Source: Acidobacteriota bacterium
Lineage (GTDB): Bacteria; Acidobacteriota; Terriglobia; Terriglobales; Acidobacteriaceae
Direction of reading: 5' to 3'
Assembly (NCBI GenBank): GCA_021846275.1
Contig: JAJZBZ010000002.1
Location: forward strand, 186,001 to 250,000
DNA: 64,000 bases
The notes under the pieces are model-generated. The model had not been told where the DNA came from, did no database searches, and saw nothing but the letters and a program-made list of their open reading frames with translations. Positions 46,299 to 56,513 of this stretch are shown piece by piece. Made by a program: the position numbers and the translations under genes. The stretch's first letter is position 1. Every line of letters begins with the position of its first letter.

Positions 46299-46522
46299 GG
46301 CCTGCGCCGGATTCCGCGCTGGGGCCTGTGGTGCGGCCTGCGCCGGGCGCATGTGGGAACCGGTGGCTTTGCCGCTGCGTGAGTCCGCCCGCTGCCAAAG
46401 TCCTGAAGTCCAGCTTATTGTAGCCGCAGTCGCCATGGACGAGGGTACGCAGGGCTGGTGGATTTTGTTCCCTGTGCCTGCTCGCAGGCGCAGGATCGAG
46501 GCTGCGCAGGGTTGGACGGGAT
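46299..46522. other. probable sigma-operon promoter region
   Basis: Lies between the sigma-factor start and the glgC terminator. No clear consensus promoter was recognised. An ECF-dependent AAC-type -35 would be expected if autoregulated. Confidence 0.4.
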
Positions 46523-46555
46523 CAAAAAACAGGCCGGAGCGCATGGGCGCTCCGG
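46523..46555 (-). terminator. rho-independent terminator of glgC
   Basis: CCGGAGCGC (46534-46542), ATGG loop, GCGCTCCGG (46547-46555). On the minus strand six Ts (46529-46524) follow within 4 nt. It lies about 85 bp after the glgC stop and separates it from the sigma operon. Confidence 0.85.
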
Positions 46556-46640
46556 TCGGGGTGGGGGCTGGCTGGTCAAGGCGCGATTGCGCGTTTTGCA
46601 ACGAGCGGCATTTGCGGGGCGCAATCCGTGACGGGCGCGA

Positions 46641-47894
<1,254 letters not shown>

Positions 47895-48191
47895 GGATGA
47901 GTGCCTCTCTTTTTGCTCGCCCCGTTTTGACTGAAAACAGTGACAGGAAATCGGTGCGATGAGGGTATTGTCGAACACTTCCGCGGAGTGGACGGTAAAT
48001 TTCTCCCCGGACGGGCGAGAATATCACAGCAGGATAAGAGTTGTTTTGCGAAAACTGCGCGAGCGATTGAGGAAGCAGAACGGGCGCGCGAAGAGGCGAC
48101 GGGAAGAGGCAGAGTTTGCAGGGGGATTTGTAAACACAAAGAAGAGCGTGAGGCAAGCGTGCGGTTCGGCGAAGCAAAAAGCAGACGCGGC
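47895..48191. other. glgC upstream region
   Basis: A 297-bp gap between glgC and the 89-codon gene. On the minus strand a TGATATTCT (extended -10-like) element lies near 48020-48030. No regulatory motif was recognised with confidence. Confidence 0.35.
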
Positions 48192-48209
48192 GAAGCCTCA
48201 GGAGGCTTC
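48192..48209 (-). terminator. dyad overlapping a stop codon
   Basis: GAAGCCTC-AG-GAGGCTTC overlaps the TGA of the 89-codon gene. On the minus strand it is followed by GC-rich DNA and then TTTTT after about ten bases. A moderate terminator. Confidence 0.5.
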
Positions 48210-48467
48210 TTCGCCTTCGACGGAGATGCGGAGGGACTTGAGAAAATTCAGATCGTTGGGCGTGAAATCGGAACCCTCCAAAGCGGTGGATTCTGCGGGG
48301 CTTTCCGAGACATCGTTGAGGCCGATGGTGGCCTCCAGCATGAGCATGACGTCGAAGCCCTGCTGGCGGATGTTCTGGACGACGCCGGCGATCTGTTCGG
48401 ACTCGAGCACGGAGTCGTGTATGGCTTCGCCGAGTTGCTGAATCAGCTCACGCAAGTGTGGATTCAT
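48198..48467 (-). CDS. conserved small acidic protein (89 aa)
   Basis: Not recognised. MNPHLRELIQQLGEAIHDSVLESEQIAGVVQNIRQQGFDVMLMLEATIGL: helical, acidic, soluble. AAAGGGGA precedes the ATG. It may be a short regulatory or adaptor protein; function unknown. Confidence 0.65.
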   Translation of the reverse strand: MNPHLRELIQQLGEAIHDSVLESEQIAGVVQNIRQQGFDVMLMLEATIGLNDVSESPAESTALEGSDFTPNDLNFLKSLRISVEGEEAS

Positions 48468-48695
48468 GAACGTCCCCTTTGCGATGGTCAGGACTGAGCG
48501 GGCAGGGAGGAATGCGCCGATGAGCCGGGCCGGTTTCTATTACCTTACTTCTGACGTTGGCGAAGAGCAAATGGTTCCCGCGGGCGCGCTGTGGGAATCC
48601 GGGCGGGAATTGAGGCGATGAGGCGCGAGTTGAGGCGCTGGTACACTGAAGTCGAAGCGGCGGGAGCGAGATCAGGCAGCGGGATCGGGAGCGAG

Positions 48696-49139
48696 ATGAA
48701 GCCGGAGAAGCTGGGTCGTCTGCTGGGCACGGGAGTGCGCGTGGCGGGCCGCGTGATGAGCGAGCGCGAAGAGGACGCAAGGCGCGCGGTGGCCGCGGGA
48801 CGGCGGATCGAGGGCGAGATTCGCGGCGAGGTGGAGAATGCCGCGCGCGCGGAGATGGGCCAGGCGGCGCGGAAGGCGACGCGCGTGGTCGGTCGGGCTG
48901 CCGGGCGCGGCGCGGGCGGGTTTCTGCGGCCGTTTCGGCGCGTGGGGGGAATTCTGTGGCTGGAGGTGACGGGATTCTTCTTCGGGCTGTTTGCGGTGTA
49001 TTTTGGCGCGGATGTGTGGCGGGTGCGCGCGGCGCTGCACGGCGGGACGGAGCACGAGCGGCTGTTGTTGTCGGCTGCGGCTGCGATGGGGTTTGCATAT
49101 CTGTGCGTGAGCGCCTTCTGGCGCGCGCGGCGTCGCTGA
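48696..49139 (+). CDS. small membrane protein, unknown
   Basis: 147 residues from the ATG at 48696 (GGGAG at 5 nt). A basic/acidic helical N-terminal half (EEDARRAVAAGRRIEGEIRGEVENAAR) followed by two membrane helices (LWLEVTGFFFGLFAVYFGADVW and ERLLLSAAAAMGFAYLCVSAFW). Precedes ndk by 100 bp. No family recognised. Confidence 0.65.
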   Translation: MKPEKLGRLLGTGVRVAGRVMSEREEDARRAVAAGRRIEGEIRGEVENAARAEMGQAARKATRVVGRAAGRGAGGFLRPFRRVGGILWLEVTGFFFGLFAVYFGADVWRVRAALHGGTEHERLLLSAAAAMGFAYLCVSAFWRARRR

Positions 49140-49239
49140 AGATGGCGGTGACAGATGCGCTGATGGCGGGAAAAGCCGCGTGGGGCGCGGGGATTGGCTA
49201 CAATAGAGGCAGGTATCGCTTACCAGAGAAGGAGTATTT

Positions 49240-49656
49240 GTGGCGGAACGCACGTTCAGCATTATCAAGCCGGATGCGGTGCGCAAGGGCTATGCCGGAG
49301 CCATTCTCGCGGAGTTGGACAAGGGCGGGTTTCAGATTTGCGCGATCAAGAAGCTGTCGATCTCGAAGAAGCAGGCGGAAGGTTTTTACGCGGTACACAG
49401 CGCGCGGCCGTTCTTCAGTTCGCTGACGGATTTCATGTCTTCGGGGCCGATTGTGATGATGGTGCTCGAAAAAGAGAATGCGATTGCCGATCTGCGCAGA
49501 CTGATGGGCGCAACGAATCCGGCGAATGCGGAGGAAGGAACGATCCGGAAGAAGTTTGCCGGGTCGATTGAAGAGAACGCGATTCATGGCTCGGATGCGC
49601 CGGAGACGGCGGCGTTTGAGATTGGATACTGGTTCGCGGGCTACGAGTTGGTGTAA
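49240..49656 (+). CDS. ndk: nucleoside diphosphate kinase
   Basis: 138 residues. Transfers phosphate between NTPs and NDPs via the catalytic His in [21 protein letters not shown], with [20 protein letters not shown] at the N-terminus. GTG start with GAAGGAG at 6-7 nt. A very strong terminator follows. Confidence 0.96.
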   Translation: MAERTFSIIKPDAVRKGYAGAILAELDKGGFQICAIKKLSISKKQAEGFYAVHSARPFFSSLTDFMSSGPIVMMVLEKENAIADLRRLMGATNPANAEEGTIRKKFAGSIEENAIHGSDAPETAAFEIGYWFAGYELV

Positions 49657-49685
49657 ACGCACGACGCAGAGCGCGAGAAGAACGC

Positions 49686-49738
49686 AAAACAGGCGGAAGA
49701 TCGTCCGGAGTTTCGGAGTCTTCCGCCTGTTTTGTTTT
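49686..49738. terminator. bidirectional rho-independent terminator, ndk / DsbA-like gene
   Basis: Perfect 15-bp arms (AAAACAGGCGGAAGA at 49686-49700; TCTTCCGCCTGTTTT at 49719-49733) with an 18-nt spacer that can itself pair CCG with CGG, followed by GTTTTT. The symmetric A/T tails make it work on both strands, fitting the convergent genes. Confidence 0.92.
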
Positions 49739-49780
49739 TGCGTCCGCGCGTATCGCAGCGGTTGCGTTCTGCTGCGAGAG

Positions 49781-50455
49781 TTATTTTCCGCTGGTGTCGG
49801 CGAGGGCCTGATCGATCAACTGGTAGAGGCGGCTGCGATCGATGACCTCGACGAAGGGTGCGCCTTTGGAGTGGCTGGTGGCGACCCAGATGGTGGGGGT
49901 GTGCTCGATGCCGACGCGCTGGCCGAGCGCGTAGTCGGCTTTGACGGCGGCGGCGAGGCGACCCTCGGGATCGATGGCGAAGGGAAGCTGGATATTGTGT
50001 TGCGCGGCCCATTTTTCCGTGAACTGGCGCAGGTCGTCGAGCGAGGTGATGGCGGGCTGGTTGGCGAAGACGGAGTTGCGGTACTCGTCGCCGATGGCCT
50101 TGGATTTGGTGTCAAACCAGCGGGCGTTGACGGCCGCCTGAAAGCTCCAGGGATGGAAGGGCAGCGGAAAATCGTGGCGGACCCAGGGGATGTGATAGGT
50201 TGCGACGGCCTGCATGAGGATGGGGTTGGCGCGGGCGCAGTCGGGGCACTCCATGTCTTCAAATTCGATGATGGCGACGCGGGCGCCGGCGGGCGGACGA
50301 AGCGCGGCGGGATCATGGACCTGGGTGACGGGCGGCGCGCCGTACTGGGCGCGGGCACAGCCGGAGACGAGGGCGAGAACGACGGCAAGGACGGCTGCAA
50401 AACGCGCGGCGGAACGAGCGGTGCCTGGGCCGGAGAAAAAGTGAGCGGGATTCAT
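49781..50455 (-). CDS. DsbA-like thiol-disulfide lipoprotein
   Basis: 224 residues with a signal peptide/lipobox (VVLALVSGC, Cys about 33). A thioredoxin-like domain has the redox motif CPDC (residues 70-73) in FEDMECPDCARANPIL and a cis-Pro loop (HTPTIWV). The inserted helical region is like DsbA/DsbG. It is likely a periplasmic protein-thiol oxidoreductase. No DsbB/VKOR gene nearby. Convergent with ndk. Confidence 0.88.
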   Translation of the reverse strand: MNPAHFFSGPGTARSAARFAAVLAVVLALVSGCARAQYGAPPVTQVHDPAALRPPAGARVAIIEFEDMECPDCARANPILMQAVATYHIPWVRHDFPLPFHPWSFQAAVNARWFDTKSKAIGDEYRNSVFANQPAITSLDDLRQFTEKWAAQHNIQLPFAIDPEGRLAAAVKADYALGQRVGIEHTPTIWVATSHSKGAPFVEVIDRSRLYQLIDQALADTSGK

Positions 50456-50627
50456 GGCAGTGGAAAAGTCCTCGGAATTATTGTAGCGGCTGAGCGGGGC
50501 CGACGGGCAGGTGTGTGCTCGCGGTCACGTTGAGAGTTCCGGGAAGCTGTGATACGCTGCGGTTCTTCAGTGAAGACGCCCGACAGCGCGGGTCTGCGCT
50601 GAGCGGACGCCTGCCGGAGGGAACCGT

Positions 50628-51086
50628 ATGACGGGTCTCGGCAGATCGAAGACGGAGCCGCGATCCGGCTCACAGCAGCAGGGTGAAGCTTCGCGTGTGT
50701 CCGCTGACGAGTCGCTTGCGCGGCAACGGTTGCATCTTCCAGGCATTCCCCTGCCGCATCTGCCACATTTTCACCTGCCGCATATTCCTTTGCCGCGCGC
50801 TGGCGGAGCGGGCGAGCATCGGCTGCTGAATGCGCTGACGCAATCGCTCGATCTGGCGGGGCGGGGGTACTGCTGCGCGTCGGATCCGCTGGAGGCGAAG
50901 CCGGGGATGACACTGGAGGCGAAGCCGGAGATGAAACCGGAGGCGAAGCTGACGACGAAGTCGGAAGCGGGCGAATCGAGCACTGGGAATTCGAGCGCTG
51001 GGAATTCGAGCGCGGGAATGGAACCGATGGACGGGACCGGAAAAGCGGGCACAGGAGGGCGAGATGCGAAATTATCCGGGCAGTGA
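50628..51086 (+). CDS. low-complexity ORF upstream of the EF-G paralogue
   Basis: A 152-codon ORF with a strong SD (GGAGGGAACCGT then ATG). The protein has a PHLPHFHLPHIPLP repeat, an EAKP repeat (LEAKPGMTLEAKPEMKPEAKL) and an SSAGNSSAG repeat. It overlaps the EF-G-like gene by 23 bp. It could be real (disordered) or a leader; no family. Confidence 0.4.
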   Translation: MTGLGRSKTEPRSGSQQQGEASRVSADESLARQRLHLPGIPLPHLPHFHLPHIPLPRAGGAGEHRLLNALTQSLDLAGRGYCCASDPLEAKPGMTLEAKPEMKPEAKLTTKSEAGESSTGNSSAGNSSAGMEPMDGTGKAGTGGRDAKLSGQ

Positions 51087-53331
51087 GATTCGGAATGTGG
51101 CGGTGACGGGCCATGCGCGGAGCGGGAAGACGACACTGATTGCCGCGCTGTTGCAGGCGGCGGGAATGACGACGACGCAGGGGCGCGTGGCGGATGGATC
51201 GGCGGTGACGGCGTATGACGAAGAGGAGGTTGCGCGCGGGACGACGATGCAGAATGCGGTCGCGTTTGCGGAGTGGCAGGGAGTGAAGGTGAACCTGATC
51301 GATACGCCGGGGTTTCACATGTTCAGTCACGAGGCGCGGACGGCGATGCAGGTGACGGAGGCGGCGCTGATCGTGGTGGAGGCGCAGGCGGGCGTGGAGG
51401 CGGTGACGGAGCGTGTGTGGCGCTGGGCGGAGGAGTTCAACCTGCCGCGGATGGTGGTGCTGAACCAGATGGATGCGATGACGGGTGCGGGAATGGCCGG
51501 GGGGATGGCCGGGGGGATGGAAGCGACGGCGGCGATGGTGGAGGAACTGCGCGAGCGCTGGGGGCGGAACTGCGTTCCGGTGCAGTTGCCGGTCTTTGAC
51601 GCGGGGGGATTTCGCGGGGTGGTGGATTTGGTCACGATGCAGGCGTTTCTTTACGCGGAGGGCGATGGGTCGGGACGCGGGAAGATTGCCGAGATTCCGC
51701 AGGAGCTGGCGCAGCAGGCAAGGGCGGCGCATGAGGCGCTGGTGGAACTGGTGGCCGAGGGCAGGGACGAGCTGCTGGAGGAGTTTTTCGAGGTGGGAAC
51801 GATTCCGGAGCAGCATTTGATTACGGCGCTGCATGAGGCGATTCGCGAGGACAGGATTTTTCCGGTGCTGTTTGCGAGCGGTCGTGGCGCGGTGGGCGCG
51901 GACCATCTGCTGGATTTTCTGAAGGTGTATGCGCCAACGGCGGCTGAGCGCGGGGCCAGCGCGGGGAGCGCGATGAATGGAGCGGGGACGGCGCTTGAGG
52001 CCGGATATGGGACGAATGGGCACGGGTCGAACGGCGACGCGAGGCAGGAGAGCGTGGCCAGCGAGTTGGCAGGCAATGGCGGCGGCAATGGTGAAGCGGG
52101 TCATGCGACGACGCGGGCCGGCGTGGTGATGCGGGCGGTGGATGACAGCGAGCCGCTGGCGCTTTATGTCTACAAGACGCTGCATGATCCGTTTGCCGGG
52201 CGGATCAGTTTTTTCAAGGTGGTGAGCGGGGTGGCGCGGAACGAGGCGACGGTGGAGAACTATGGGCGCGGCGGGCAGGAGCGGCTGAGCCATCTGAGCG
52301 TGATGCAGGGCAGGCGCGCGGTGGAGGTGAACGAGTTGCATGCGGGCGACCTGGGCGCGGTGGCGCGGCTGAGAGAGACGCTGACGGGCGATACGCTGGG
52401 GCAGCGCGGCGCGGAGATGCGCGTGGAGCCGGTGCAGATTCCGGAGCCGAGCATGACGTATGCGATTGAGCCGAAGACGCGGGCGGACGAGGACAAGCTG
52501 GCGCCGGCGATGCACCGGCTGATGGAAGAGGATCGGATGCTGCGGTTCTTTCGCGACGGGCAGACGCAGGAGTTTCTGGTGGCGGGAGCGGGGCAGCCGC
52601 ATATCGAGACGATGGTGGCGCGGCTGAAGCGGCGGTATCACACGGAGGTGACGCTGAAGGCTCCGAAGGTGCCGTATCGGGAGACGATTCGCGCGCGGGC
52701 CGAGGCGCAGGGACGACACAAGAAGCAGTCGGGCGGGCATGGGCAGTTCGGGGATTGCCGGATTCGTCTGGAGCCGCTCGAGCGCGGGGCGGGATTTCAG
52801 TTTGTGAGCGAGATTTTTGGCGGGTCGATTCCCAGGCAGTACGTTCCGGCGGTGGAAAAAGGGGTGGTGGAGACGGCGCTGAGCGGGCATCTGGCCGGGT
52901 ATCCGGTGGTGGACTTCAAGGCGACGGTCTATGACGGGAGTTATCACGAGGTGGATTCGAACGAACTGTCGTTCAGGATTGCGGCGCGGATGGCGTTTCG
53001 ACAGGCGATGGAGCAGGCGAAGCCATGCCTGCTGGAGCCGGTGATGCGCGTGGAGGTGGAAGCGCCGGAGCAGTATGCCGGTGCGCTGATGGGCGACCTG
53101 AATACGAGGCGCGGGCACGTTCTGGGAATGAGTACGCGGGGTCGCGCGGCGGTGATTGAGGCGGATGTGCCGATGGCGGAGATGCTGCAATATGGGGCGA
53201 CGCTGACGGCGCTGACGCAGGGTCGCGGGAGTTTTCACATGGAGCTGCGCGGGTATGAGATCGTGCCCGGAGCGGTGGCGGAGCGGGTGCTGGCCTCGGC
53301 GCGGCGGCCGGCGGCGGTGGCCGAGGAGTAA
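51064..53331 (+). CDS. elongation factor G-like GTPase (paralogue)
   Basis: 755 residues, full EF-G domain order. Walker A GHARSGKTTL (about 16-25), switch-I RGTT, DTPGF (80-84), then domains II-V with HDPFAGRISFFKVVSG, KQSGGHGQFGDCRI and GDLNTRRGHVLGMSTRG. Two oddities: the G4 motif is NQMD (134-137) instead of NKxD, and a Gly/Asn/Ser-rich insert (about 296-350) interrupts the region before domain II. This is an EF-G paralogue, not the ribosomal-operon FusA; a true fusA is not in the window. SD AGGAGGGCGAG before ATG. Confidence 0.9.
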   Translation: MRNYPGSEIRNVAVTGHARSGKTTLIAALLQAAGMTTTQGRVADGSAVTAYDEEEVARGTTMQNAVAFAEWQGVKVNLIDTPGFHMFSHEARTAMQVTEAALIVVEAQAGVEAVTERVWRWAEEFNLPRMVVLNQMDAMTGAGMAGGMAGGMEATAAMVEELRERWGRNCVPVQLPVFDAGGFRGVVDLVTMQAFLYAEGDGSGRGKIAEIPQELAQQARAAHEALVELVAEGRDELLEEFFEVGTIPEQHLITALHEAIREDRIFPVLFASGRGAVGADHLLDFLKVYAPTAAERGASAGSAMNGAGTALEAGYGTNGHGSNGDARQESVASELAGNGGGNGEAGHATTRAGVVMRAVDDSEPLALYVYKTLHDPFAGRISFFKVVSGVARNEATVENYGRGGQERLSHLSVMQGRRAVEVNELHAGDLGAVARLRETLTGDTLGQRGAEMRVEPVQIPEPSMTYAIEPKTRADEDKLAPAMHRLMEEDRMLRFFRDGQTQEFLVAGAGQPHIETMVARLKRRYHTEVTLKAPKVPYRETIRARAEAQGRHKKQSGGHGQFGDCRIRLEPLERGAGFQFVSEIFGGSIPRQYVPAVEKGVVETALSGHLAGYPVVDFKATVYDGSYHEVDSNELSFRIAARMAFRQAMEQAKPCLLEPVMRVEVEAPEQYAGALMGDLNTRRGHVLGMSTRGRAAVIEADVPMAEMLQYGATLTALTQGRGSFHMELRGYEIVPGAVAERVLASARRPAAVAEE

Positions 53332-53441
53332 CAGCGTTTGCGCGAGGGTGGATGGGAAATTCGCGAAGACGAGGCAAAAATTGCGGCAATTTTGTCTCTG
53401 GCGGAATCCTGTGGCGCTCATCTTCATCTGAAGGAATAGCG

Positions 53442-54899
53442 ATGAAGAGGAAACGGTATCTCCTGAAGACGGCGGCGAGGGTGTTTTTTTGCGTCGGCCT
53501 GAGCGTGGCGGCGGCAGGCGCGATGGCGCAGCAGAACTCCGGATCTCTGCAAAATCCTTTTTACGGCAGCATTACGGCGCGTCCAGCGATGGATGCCGTG
53601 CTTCCGCTTTCGCTTGACGATGCGGTGCGGCGCGGGTTGCAGACGAATCTGGGGCTGAAGGAAGCTGAAGACGGGGAGACGCTGCTGCATGGCCAGGAGC
53701 TGGAGGCGTTGCAGGAGTTTCTGCCGACGATCACGGTCTCCGGCGGGACGGGCGTGCATGAGTACGATCTGGCGGCGCTGGGATTTGGGCCGGGAGTGAT
53801 CCGGGAGTTCAGCGCGTTTTTTCCGCCGAACACAAACACGGCCGGACTCTCGCTGATTACCAAGGCGGACGTGACGAACGGGCAGGTGAACTATGACCAG
53901 ACGCTCTACTCCGGGCCGGTGATTAACGGGTACAAGGCGATTCGCGCGGCCGAGCAGGTGGCGCATTACCAGAAGATGACGGCGCGCGGCGAGGTGGTGC
54001 AGCAGGTGGCGACGGCGTATCTGGGCGTGATTGCCGACGCGAGCGACGTGGACAACGAGCGCGGACTGCTGGAGGCGGATCGCGTGCTGATGGAGCAGGC
54101 GGAGGCAAAGCACGCGGCGGGGACGGCGGCGCGCGTGGACGAGTTGCGAGCGCGAGTGGAGTTTGAACAGCAGCAACAGCGGCTGACGGCGAGCGAGAAT
54201 GCGCGCGAGAAGGACGAAATTCTGCTGAAGCGGGAGATTGGTGTGGCTCCGGGGCAACGGATTCAGCTCACCGATCCGGCACCGTACAGCGACCTGATGG
54301 AGCAGAGCGAGCAGGAGTTGCTGCGGACGGCGTATGCGAATCGGCAGGATTTTCAGAATCTGACGCAGCAGGCGAAGGCGAACTACTACGTGATGAAGGC
54401 GCGGCAGTCGGAGCGGCTGCCGACGCTGAGTTTTTCCGGCAACTACGGGGTGACTTCAGTGAGCGGAGTGGGCGCACACGGGACGATGGTGGCGATGGGC
54501 AAGCTCCAGGTGCCGATCTTTCGCGAGGCGAGTTTGCGCGGCGAAACGGACGTGGCTCGGGCACAACTGGACGGAGTGGAGCGGCAACTGGCCGGGCTGC
54601 GGGCGCAGATTGTGGAGCAGGTGAAGGCGTCAGAGATGGATGCCGAGGCGGCGAAAAAACTGCTGGAGGTGGCGAAGTCAAATGTGGCGCTGGCGCGGCA
54701 GGCGCTGGCGGACGAGACGGATCGCTACAAGGCGGGAGTGGACGATACGCTGCCGCTGGTCGAGGCGCAGGCGCAGTTGGCTGGAGCGGAGAGCAATCTG
54801 GTGCAGAGTTTGTACCAGTACAACCTGACGAAGCTGGCGCTGGCGCGGAGCACGGGCGTGATTGAGTTGCAGTATCGAAGTTTTCTGGGCGAGAAGTAG
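53442..54899 (+). CDS. TolC-family outer-membrane efflux protein
   Basis: 485 residues, with a signal peptide (VFFCVGLSVAAAGAMAQ), then the two-fold repeated TolC helical architecture (VLPLSLDDAVRRGLQTNLGLKEAEDGETLLHG; NYDQTLYSGPVINGYKAIRAAEQ; SNLVQSLYQYNLTKLALARSTG). It is the outer-membrane exit of a tripartite pump. No membrane-fusion protein or inner-membrane pump is next to it. AAGGA lies 6 nt before the ATG; the frame is open upstream to 53352. Confidence 0.93.
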   Translation: MKRKRYLLKTAARVFFCVGLSVAAAGAMAQQNSGSLQNPFYGSITARPAMDAVLPLSLDDAVRRGLQTNLGLKEAEDGETLLHGQELEALQEFLPTITVSGGTGVHEYDLAALGFGPGVIREFSAFFPPNTNTAGLSLITKADVTNGQVNYDQTLYSGPVINGYKAIRAAEQVAHYQKMTARGEVVQQVATAYLGVIADASDVDNERGLLEADRVLMEQAEAKHAAGTAARVDELRARVEFEQQQQRLTASENAREKDEILLKREIGVAPGQRIQLTDPAPYSDLMEQSEQELLRTAYANRQDFQNLTQQAKANYYVMKARQSERLPTLSFSGNYGVTSVSGVGAHGTMVAMGKLQVPIFREASLRGETDVARAQLDGVERQLAGLRAQIVEQVKASEMDAEAAKKLLEVAKSNVALARQALADETDRYKAGVDDTLPLVEAQAQLAGAESNLVQSLYQYNLTKLALARSTGVIELQYRSFLGEK

Positions 54900-54906
54900 G
54901 CCGCGC

Positions 54907-56487
54907 TTACTCGACCGGGATCGTGGTGGAGTCTTCGGGGAGTATCTGGCCGAGGGCGGCGACGGTGAGCGGCGAGCCGGGCGCGGGCGTGTGCGGGACG
55001 AGGCGAAAGAGCACGAGGCGATTGCGCTCGGGATCGTCCATGACCGGGTAGACGGCGACCTGGCGCAGGGCGTAGCTGCGATGGATGGCCGCGAGGATGG
55101 CCGGGTCGAGATCGTTCCAGGTGGCGAACCATGCGGGGTGGGCGCGGCGAATGCGGCGTTCGGGCAGGTCGGTGCCGAGATCGTCGTTGGCGGCTGCGAG
55201 GCCGGTCATGAGCGTGATTTCGTCGCCGCTGGTGGCGAGCAGCAGGCGCGCGTCGGGATGGGCGTGGGCGTCGATATAGGCCGTGAGTGAGCGGGCGGCG
55301 GTGATCCAGGTGTATTCGGGGTGGAGCGCGTCGTGGAGGGTTTGCGCGGCGCTGCGGGCTGTGGCGGCGACGACGGCGACGAGCGCCAGTGTGCCCAGGA
55401 CGCGCGGAATGCCGGGCTGGGCGAGAAGTGCGGCGAGCAGTTGAGCCAGCGCCAGAAAGCTGAAGACGGCGACGACGGTGTAGTAGCGCGGCTGGGTGTG
55501 GTTCTGCGCGGCCATGAAGGCGAGGTATCCGGCGACGGCGAGCAGGCTGGCGACGAAGAGTGGATCGCGAGCGAGCACAGCGGCCCAGCGCGGACGCAGG
55601 ATGGCGGCGAGCAGGATGAGGCCGAGGACGAGCGGCAGGATGGGGTCGATCCAGAGCGCGCCGTGGAGCGACCACCAGAGGCTGGCCAGACGCGCGGCGA
55701 GCGTGTGCGGCTGCGGGTAGCGGTTGAGGAAGAAGAAGTAGGTCAGGTCGCCGAGCAGGTGAAGGCGCAGGATGGCGGCGAGCCAACAGGCGAGGATGGA
55801 CGCTGATGTGAGCGCGGTGACAGCGGCGGCTCGCAGCAGGCGGCGCGGCTGGGCGCGCAGAGGGAATGCTGTGGCCCAGAGCAACGCGGGCAGCAGAAAA
55901 ACTGCCGTCGTCTTGGTGAGGATCATGGCGGCGATGAGCAGGCCGAGCAGCGCGGCGTTCCGAGTGAGGCGGCGCGCGGTGGACAGCCCGAGCGCGACCG
56001 TGAGCGCAAACAGGGTGAGCGTGAGCAGGAGCGGTTCGAGCAGAGCGAGACGGCTGAAGGCGTAAAGGAATGGACTGGTGACGAGCAGCGTGAGCGCCAG
56101 CAGTACGGCCCAGCGCGGGACGCGCGGGCGCAGCAGACGCTCCGTGAGAATGAGGTTGACGCAGAAGAGCGCGACGGCCAGAGCACGCACGGCGACGAGC
56201 GAGATGCCGGTGACGGAGAAAAGCAGCCAGACGAGCGCGGGCCAGAGTGGGACGGCTACGGCGGGATTGAAGCCGCCGGGATGGTGCCAGTGGCCGCCGA
56301 GATGGAGGCGGATGGCGGCGTTCGCGTACCAGCCCTCGTCGGTGAATCTGGCCCAGTCCGGCCAACTCGTGTGGCCGGGGAAATCGGCGGTAAGATGGAG
56401 GCCGTGGAGCAGCGCGAAGGCGACGATCAGAGCCGTCCAGAGGGCAATCGCGATGGGGTAGCCGAGGCGTTTGACGAATGCCTTCAT
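54907..56487 (-). CDS. membrane glycosyltransferase (PMT/ArnT type, GT39/GT83-like)
   Basis: 526 residues with about 11-12 hydrophobic helices. The first extracytoplasmic loop contains FTDEGWYANAAIRLHLGG, the acidic catalytic motif of lipid-linked-sugar transferases such as ArnT and PMT. A soluble C-terminal domain follows (ITLMTGLAAANDDLGTDLPERRIRRAH...). The start is at 56487; the longer frame lacks family residues. It is 26 bp after the FtsX-type permease in the same direction, so they are likely one operon. Substrate unknown. Confidence 0.8.
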   Translation of the reverse strand: MKAFVKRLGYPIAIALWTALIVAFALLHGLHLTADFPGHTSWPDWARFTDEGWYANAAIRLHLGGHWHHPGGFNPAVAVPLWPALVWLLFSVTGISLVAVRALAVALFCVNLILTERLLRPRVPRWAVLLALTLLVTSPFLYAFSRLALLEPLLLTLTLFALTVALGLSTARRLTRNAALLGLLIAAMILTKTTAVFLLPALLWATAFPLRAQPRRLLRAAAVTALTSASILACWLAAILRLHLLGDLTYFFFLNRYPQPHTLAARLASLWWSLHGALWIDPILPLVLGLILLAAILRPRWAAVLARDPLFVASLLAVAGYLAFMAAQNHTQPRYYTVVAVFSFLALAQLLAALLAQPGIPRVLGTLALVAVVAATARSAAQTLHDALHPEYTWITAARSLTAYIDAHAHPDARLLLATSGDEITLMTGLAAANDDLGTDLPERRIRRAHPAWFATWNDLDPAILAAIHRSYALRQVAVYPVMDDPERNRLVLFRLVPHTPAPGSPLTVAALGQILPEDSTTIPVE

Positions 56488-56513
56488 CCTGAGCGGAGTA
56501 TAGACGGCTTCGT

